A stretch of DNA of 41,012 bases, from NCBI GenBank assembly GCA_045598045.1, contig JAZLLG010000076.1, positions 1-41,012 of the forward strand, given 5' to 3'. The DNA comes from RGIG3528 sp045598045. GTDB lineage: Bacteria > Bacillota > Clostridia > Lachnospirales > Lachnospiraceae. Positions 38,193 through 41,012 of the stretch are shown here, in pieces. Under the pieces are notes generated by a model. The model saw only the letters and a list, made by a program, of their open reading frames with translations, made no database searches and had not been told where the DNA came from. Numbering within the stretch: the first letter of the stretch is position 1; each line of letters starts with the position of its first letter. The translations under genes and the position numbers were made by a program.

Positions 38193-39179
38193 TTATCCCT
38201 CATCTCTCAAAGTGAGGAAAAGAAGCATCAAGGACGCTTCCGGATTAACATTTGCCTTAAGTCGCTCGCGAAGCACGTCTATAGCATCGATTTTCCTGAC
38301 AATCTCACGATAACTGTACTTTTCGGCAAATTCATAGACAGCCTGTTCTTCGTCCGTAAACAGGATGCCCTTTGTGTCTTCTGTTGACTTTGCAACAAGA
38401 ATATCCCTGTACCACATAGTGGTAAGCTGAAGCCTCTCTTGAAGCTCCGATTTGTCATTCCAATCCTTGATGGAAGAATATAACCTTCCTGCGTCAAGTC
38501 TGTCAATATTTTTTAACAAGCCGATAACGTCCGCTTTCATTTCGGTGAAGCGCTCAGACTCGGCAAATTCAACCGCTCTTCCCGGCACACCATCAGAAAA
38601 CGTTGCGGCAACCGACGCCATGTATTCGGAAATTCCGTGTTTATCTACAAGAAGCTTTTTAATCTTGTCCTTTTCAACAGGTCGCAGGTTCAAAAGAATG
38701 CACCTCGAAAGAATGGTGGGCAGAAAAAGCTTTTCATTTGAAACAAGCAGAAGAATGACCGCATATTCCGGCGGCTCCTCTATCGTTTTAAGCATAGCGT
38801 TCTGCGCCTGCTCGTTCATCTTTTCGGCATCATCTATGATGTAAACCTTGTACGGCCTGCTGTAAGGCTTTATGGTGATGTCCGCATTCAACTGAACTCG
38901 TATGTCATCAACCGAAACAACATTGGCTTTTTCGTGAGTAATCCAATGGATGTCGGGATTATTGCCATCAAAAGCCTGTTTACATGACTGACACTCACAA
39001 CAAGGGGTCCCCATTCCCCTTTCACACTGAAGCGCTGCCGCAAAAATACCCGCAAGAAGCTTCTTTCCGCTCCCTTTTTCTCCGGAAATGATGTAGGCGT
39101 GATTGACCTTCTTTTCCAGAATGGCACTCTTCATGTGTGCAACAATCTTCTCTTGTCCGATAACGTCAGAAAATGTCAT
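38193..39179 (-). CDS. holB: DNA polymerase III delta-prime subunit
   Basis: 328 residues. Clamp-loader AAA+ fold: HAYIISGEKGSGKKLLAGIFA (P-loop near 33-41), a zinc module CERGMGTPCCECQSC (about 53-67), PYKVYIIDDAEKMNEQAQNAMLKTIEEPPEY (Walker B and sensor-type region), and ILSRCILLNLRP (SRC motif). The C-terminal collar domain is helical. The start overlaps the yaaR stop in ATGA. It helps load the sliding clamp at the replication fork. Length and all motifs are normal. Confidence 0.95.
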   Translation of the reverse strand: MTFSDVIGQEKIVAHMKSAILEKKVNHAYIISGEKGSGKKLLAGIFAAALQCERGMGTPCCECQSCKQAFDGNNPDIHWITHEKANVVSVDDIRVQLNADITIKPYSRPYKVYIIDDAEKMNEQAQNAMLKTIEEPPEYAVILLLVSNEKLFLPTILSRCILLNLRPVEKDKIKKLLVDKHGISEYMASVAATFSDGVPGRAVEFAESERFTEMKADVIGLLKNIDRLDAGRLYSSIKDWNDKSELQERLQLTTMWYRDILVAKSTEDTKGILFTDEEQAVYEFAEKYSYREIVRKIDAIDVLRERLKANVNPEASLMLLFLTLRDEG

Positions 39180-39619
39180 GTCATTATGTCCAGAAGCAAG
39201 CCTCTGATTTCGTCAATCTTACTGAGAATGAGAAGATGATCCTTCTCTTCTTTTAAAAGCTCTTCCGTGAGTTCATCAAGATTCTCATCGATGAGTTTAA
39301 TCATACCATATACTCTGTGACGGCCCCTTTTGTCAAGGAAATTCTCACGTTGAAACTTATGAGAACGCGTGACAATCTCATTCATAAACTCCTTGATGAG
39401 CGCACGATACTGCTTCATATCACGCACATCCATGTGTTTCTGAATTTTCTTGCCTTCGTTGGAAATTTCCTCCATGAGAACCGCCAGCTTCTCCTGAAGC
39501 TCCGTTTCTTCTATCTTGGAAATAAGTGTGAAGCGAAAGTCCTCGGTCGCCTGAGGCTTCTGCGTCTGCACCTCGGGAGTATTAACTTGTTGTGTCTGAT
39601 TTACTTTGTTGATATCCAA
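39176..39619 (-). CDS. yaaR: YaaR-family protein (DUF327)
   Basis: 147 residues, soluble, helical, acidic/basic. The sequence EEISNEGKKIQKHMDVRDMKQYRALIKEFMNEIV, read over residues 49-82 in pieces, and the C-terminal RGRHRVYGMIKLIDENLDEL are typical of DUF327. Function is unknown, although the gene is conserved beside holB in Firmicutes. It overlaps both neighbours: 19 bp with the kinase-like gene before it and 4 bp with holB after it, so the cluster is tightly coupled. Confidence 0.92.
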   Translation of the reverse strand: MDINKVNQTQQVNTPEVQTQKPQATEDFRFTLISKIEETELQEKLAVLMEEISNEGKKIQKHMDVRDMKQYRALIKEFMNEIVTRSHKFQRENFLDKRGRHRVYGMIKLIDENLDELTEELLKEEKDHLLILSKIDEIRGLLLDIMT

Positions 39620-40185
39620 GCGGCTATCTCCTCAAGGCACCTGTTAAGGTCGTCATTAATGAAACGTTTTGTTACACCAAGGCGCTCAAGCTCTGATTCC
39701 CTGAAATCCTCTTCATCGGCAAGATATCGCCTGCATACTTCGGAGAAATTGGGGACCTTTTGCTTCTTTTCGCGTTCTACGGCTCTGTGAAGTCTGGTGT
39801 AATTGTCAATATCGGTATAAATGGGAACAACATTTTCTGCGCCGAAGCAATAACGTATATTTTCATAACCACCAAGCGTTGTAATCATCATGTAATCGCC
39901 CGTCGAGAGGTCAATCTGGCCATCATCTGCCGTAAAGTACCACCACGGACCATAGCATGTATTATAAAGACGGATTTCAAGAACCTTCCCATCTTCAAGC
40001 ATTTTCTCCTTTTCAGGAATTGTCACAAAAAAGTACTCTACTCCGTTTTGCTCTCCCGCGCGAATGGGACGGGTGGTGTACATGACCACGTTCTTGAAGC
40101 GCCCTTCAAAGCGTTCCAAAAGACGCTTATACACTGTGTCCTTACCGGTTGCACTCTTCCCCATTACACAAAAAATCTTGCCCAT
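39601..40185 (-). CDS. gmk: Guanylate kinase-like protein
   Basis: 194 residues. The P-loop reads MGKSATGKDTVYKRL (about 8-22), with Ala-Thr in place of the usual Ser-Gly; RPIRAGEQNGVEYFFV (about 42-57) is the GMP-binding region of guanylate kinases, and the lid and C-terminal helices follow. It likely phosphorylates GMP to GDP, but the atypical P-loop and poor match in the lid leave room for another nucleotide substrate. In Bacillus the position before yaaR-holB is held by thymidylate kinase, so this is a replacement. GGGAG six bases upstream; first gene of the cluster. Confidence 0.8.
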   Translation of the reverse strand: MGKIFCVMGKSATGKDTVYKRLLERFEGRFKNVVMYTTRPIRAGEQNGVEYFFVTIPEKEKMLEDGKVLEIRLYNTCYGPWWYFTADDGQIDLSTGDYMMITTLGGYENIRYCFGAENVVPIYTDIDNYTRLHRAVEREKKQKVPNFSEVCRRYLADEEDFRESELERLGVTKRFINDDLNRCLEEIAAWISTK

Positions 40186-40261
40186 AAAAAACTCCCGAAA
40201 GTAATGATATGAGTATCATATCACACTTTGCGGGAAGTGTCATCTCTTACGCGGCGGAATT

Positions 40262-40533
40262 TAGGCACAGAATTCCATTCGTCAGAGTTTGTACCTAAGA
40301 CGTGTTGGAAATCCAGGTACAGAGTTTCACTCGCAGGCGTTTGTACCTAAAACGCGGCGAAATTTAGGCACAGATGTCGATTTTCGCCGCGTCATGCCTA
40401 ATTCACGGCAAAAATTAGGCACAAACGAACGTTTACGCCGCGTCATGCCTAATCTTTAGGTACAGACAAAGCTTTCCTCTTCCGCGTACCTAAAGATTAG
40501 GTACAGACGATGTTTCCTGCCGTTCTATACCTA
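40262..40533. repeat. Phased dyad array B (six units, half-site TAGGYACA)
   Basis: Forward half-sites (TAGGCACA or TAGGTACA, one with C first) start at 40262, 40314, 40365, 40416, 40457 and 40498. Inverted partners (TGTACCTA, CATGCCTA, CGTACCTA, TATACCTA) start at 40290, 40342, 40393, 40444, 40485 and 40526. The offset inside every dyad is exactly 28 bp. Dyad centres are 52, 51, 51, 41 and 41 bp apart. Interiors are only loosely alike (CGCC or CGC repeated near the right half), and the short linkers of the first units share CGGCGRAA-type sequence. The array lies between the kinase-like gene start and the tRNA-Lys promoter, in a 478 bp gap with no ORF. Confidence 0.8.
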
Positions 40534-40600
40534 AACATTAGTCTTTCTGATGTCTGAAACCACAAAAAAATTTTTTTGTTGCAAAAATTAAAAAAACTTG

Positions 40601-40629
40601 TTGACAAACCCTATTTATCGTGGTAAACT
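40601..40629 (+). promoter_or_regulatory. Promoter of tRNA-Lys
   Basis: -35 TTGACA (40601-40606), 17 bp spacer, -10 TAAACT (40624-40629); start about 28 bp before the mature tRNA. Preceded by A/T-runs that may act as an UP-like element. Confidence 0.8.
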
Positions 40630-40663
40630 ACGCCTTGCGTTCGAAAAACAAAACAACGTGAAT

Positions 40664-40736
40664 GCGTCTTTAGCTCAGCTGGTAGAGCACCTGACTCTTA
40701 ATCAGGGTGTCCAGGGTTCGAGCCCCTGAAGACGCA
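40664..40736 (+). tRNA. trnK: tRNA-Lys (anticodon CTT)
   Basis: 73 nt cloverleaf: acceptor GCGTCTT/AAGACGC plus discriminator A, D-arm GCTC...GAGC, anticodon stem CCTGA/TCAGG with loop CTCTTAA, and T-arm CAGGG-TTCGAGC-CCCTG. CCA is not encoded. Single tRNA, no cluster. A 13 nt piece of its anticodon/variable region recurs at 40795. Confidence 0.97.
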
Positions 40737-40794
40737 CGCAAAGGGTTCTAGTTTGACGAGTAATCGTTGGGTTAGGGCTTTTTTTTCGCCTTAA

Positions 40795-40807
40795 AATCAG
40801 GGTGTCC
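40795..40807 (+). repeat. Duplicated fragment of the tRNA-Lys gene
   Basis: AATCAGGGTGTCC here is identical to 40700-40712 inside the tRNA, 95 bp downstream; flanking bases (CTTA-AATC, then GGG) remain similar. A remnant of integration or recombination at the tRNA is the simplest explanation. An AGGGTTC like that of the tRNA T-arm also occurs at about 40742. Confidence 0.7.
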
Positions 40808-40810
40808 GGG

Positions 40811-40847
40811 GGTGCTAAACGGATGCCTGTGGCATCCGTTTAGCACC
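40811..40847. repeat. Perfect 17 bp inverted repeat
   Basis: GGTGCTAAACGGATGCC (40811-40827), TGT, then the exact inverted copy (40831-40847). No T-tract follows on either strand, so it is not a normal terminator. It lies 28 bp from the 3' splice site of the right-hand intron and next to the tRNA fragment. Confidence 0.85.
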
Positions 40848-40875
40848 GACCGTGATTCATCTCACCCGCTATTCG

Positions 40876-41012
40876 ATCGAGTAGGAGGCGGTGACTAACC
40901 GCCGTCCTCTCACAGCACCGTACGTACCGTTCGGTATACGGCGCTTTCAATAGTTGACGTGCACAGACTGATAAGCTGTGGCTAAATCATAAAAGCCACT
41001 GTTTATCAGTCT
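40876..41012 (-). mobile_element. Group II intron, 3' end (domains V and VI)
   Basis: On the minus strand, domain V is a ~32 nt hairpin (40945-40914) beginning AGCGCCGTA and ending TACGGTGCT, with the two-base CG bulge. Domain VI follows (about 40912-40876) and ends CCTACTCGAT, with an unpaired A seven bases from the end, the expected branch point. The start of the visible part (41012-40965) is one long hairpin with about 20 paired bases per arm, belonging to domain IV. The reverse transcriptase, if any, is outside. The 3' exon starts at 40875. Same strand as the left-edge intron, consistent with a second copy. Confidence 0.85.

Noticed and set aside
40262..40533. CRISPR-like array
   Set aside because: Repeats alternate in orientation and are short (8-11 bp), linkers vary from 5 to 16 bp, and no cas gene is near.
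40779..40788. Terminator of tRNA-Lys at the T8 run
   Set aside because: No convincing stem precedes it; only the T-tract is visible.
1..41012. One circular molecule closed through a single intron
   Set aside because: Both intron ends are on the same strand and could formally join, but housekeeping genes such as holB, metG and rsmI indicate chromosome; two intron copies breaking the assembly is simpler.

Overview
The window looks like a 41 kb chromosomal contig from an anaerobic, motile Clostridia member, most plausibly a Lachnospiraceae fibre degrader. Supporting features are Firmicutes-type regulation (a perfect CIRCE, sigma-A promoters, AGGAGG ribosome binding sites, sigma-D flagellin promoters), the holB/ricT/yaaR cluster, an ATP-type PEP carboxykinase, an anaerobic NrdG-type radical SAM activase, and pectin/galactan/alpha-glucan enzymes. 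Both ends run into minus-strand group II introns (a 5' end at 1-134, a 3' end at 40876-41012). These are probably two copies of a multicopy element at which the assembly broke.

Layout. 1-900: group IIC intron inserted just behind the terminator of an HrcA-controlled hsp20. 0.9-10.7 kb: LacI regulator divergent from metG; a methyltransferase and nucleoside phosphorylase preceded by a leader with a 34-codon Asn-rich ORF and an attenuator-like terminator; pckA; a cytoplasmic pectin methylesterase; an unassigned ~130 nt RNA with its own promoter and terminator; an M18 aminopeptidase. 10.8-14.9 kb: a radical SAM activase and GNAT pair, then a sufC-like/sufB-like pair translationally coupled to a glycosyltransferase. 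14.9-23.7 kb: a flagellar surface module with two GT2 paralogues, two flagellins (each with a sigma-D promoter) and a 1017-residue glycosyltransferase/methyltransferase fusion that is visibly AT-richer. 24.1-34.3 kb: a minus-strand glycan-use locus (DUF3863-like enzyme, zinc ribbon, GH53 galactanase, GH13 lipoprotein, ABC binding protein with two extra C-terminal modules, two permeases). 34.4-40.2 kb: an acyltransferase, then rsmI, trmN6, ricT, holB, yaaR and a guanylate kinase-like gene. 40.2-41 kb: a repeat array, tRNA-Lys, a duplicated tRNA fragment with a perfect palindrome, and the second intron.

The most unusual signal is a pair of intergenic arrays (23802-24022 and 40262-40533). Each is built of ~34-36 bp dyads whose two half-sites face each other at an almost invariant offset. 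The half-site sequence differs completely between arrays (GCATCG versus TAGGYACA), but the dyad geometry is the same. Dyad centres are 62-63, 51-52 or 41 bp apart, close to six, five and four helical turns. I do not recognise this element. Other candidates for novelty are the Asn-rich leader, the ~130 nt RNA, and a TGTRCA-N3-TGYACA operator shared between that RNA's upstream region and the glycan locus promoter. All identifications are from reading the sequence; no database search was run.
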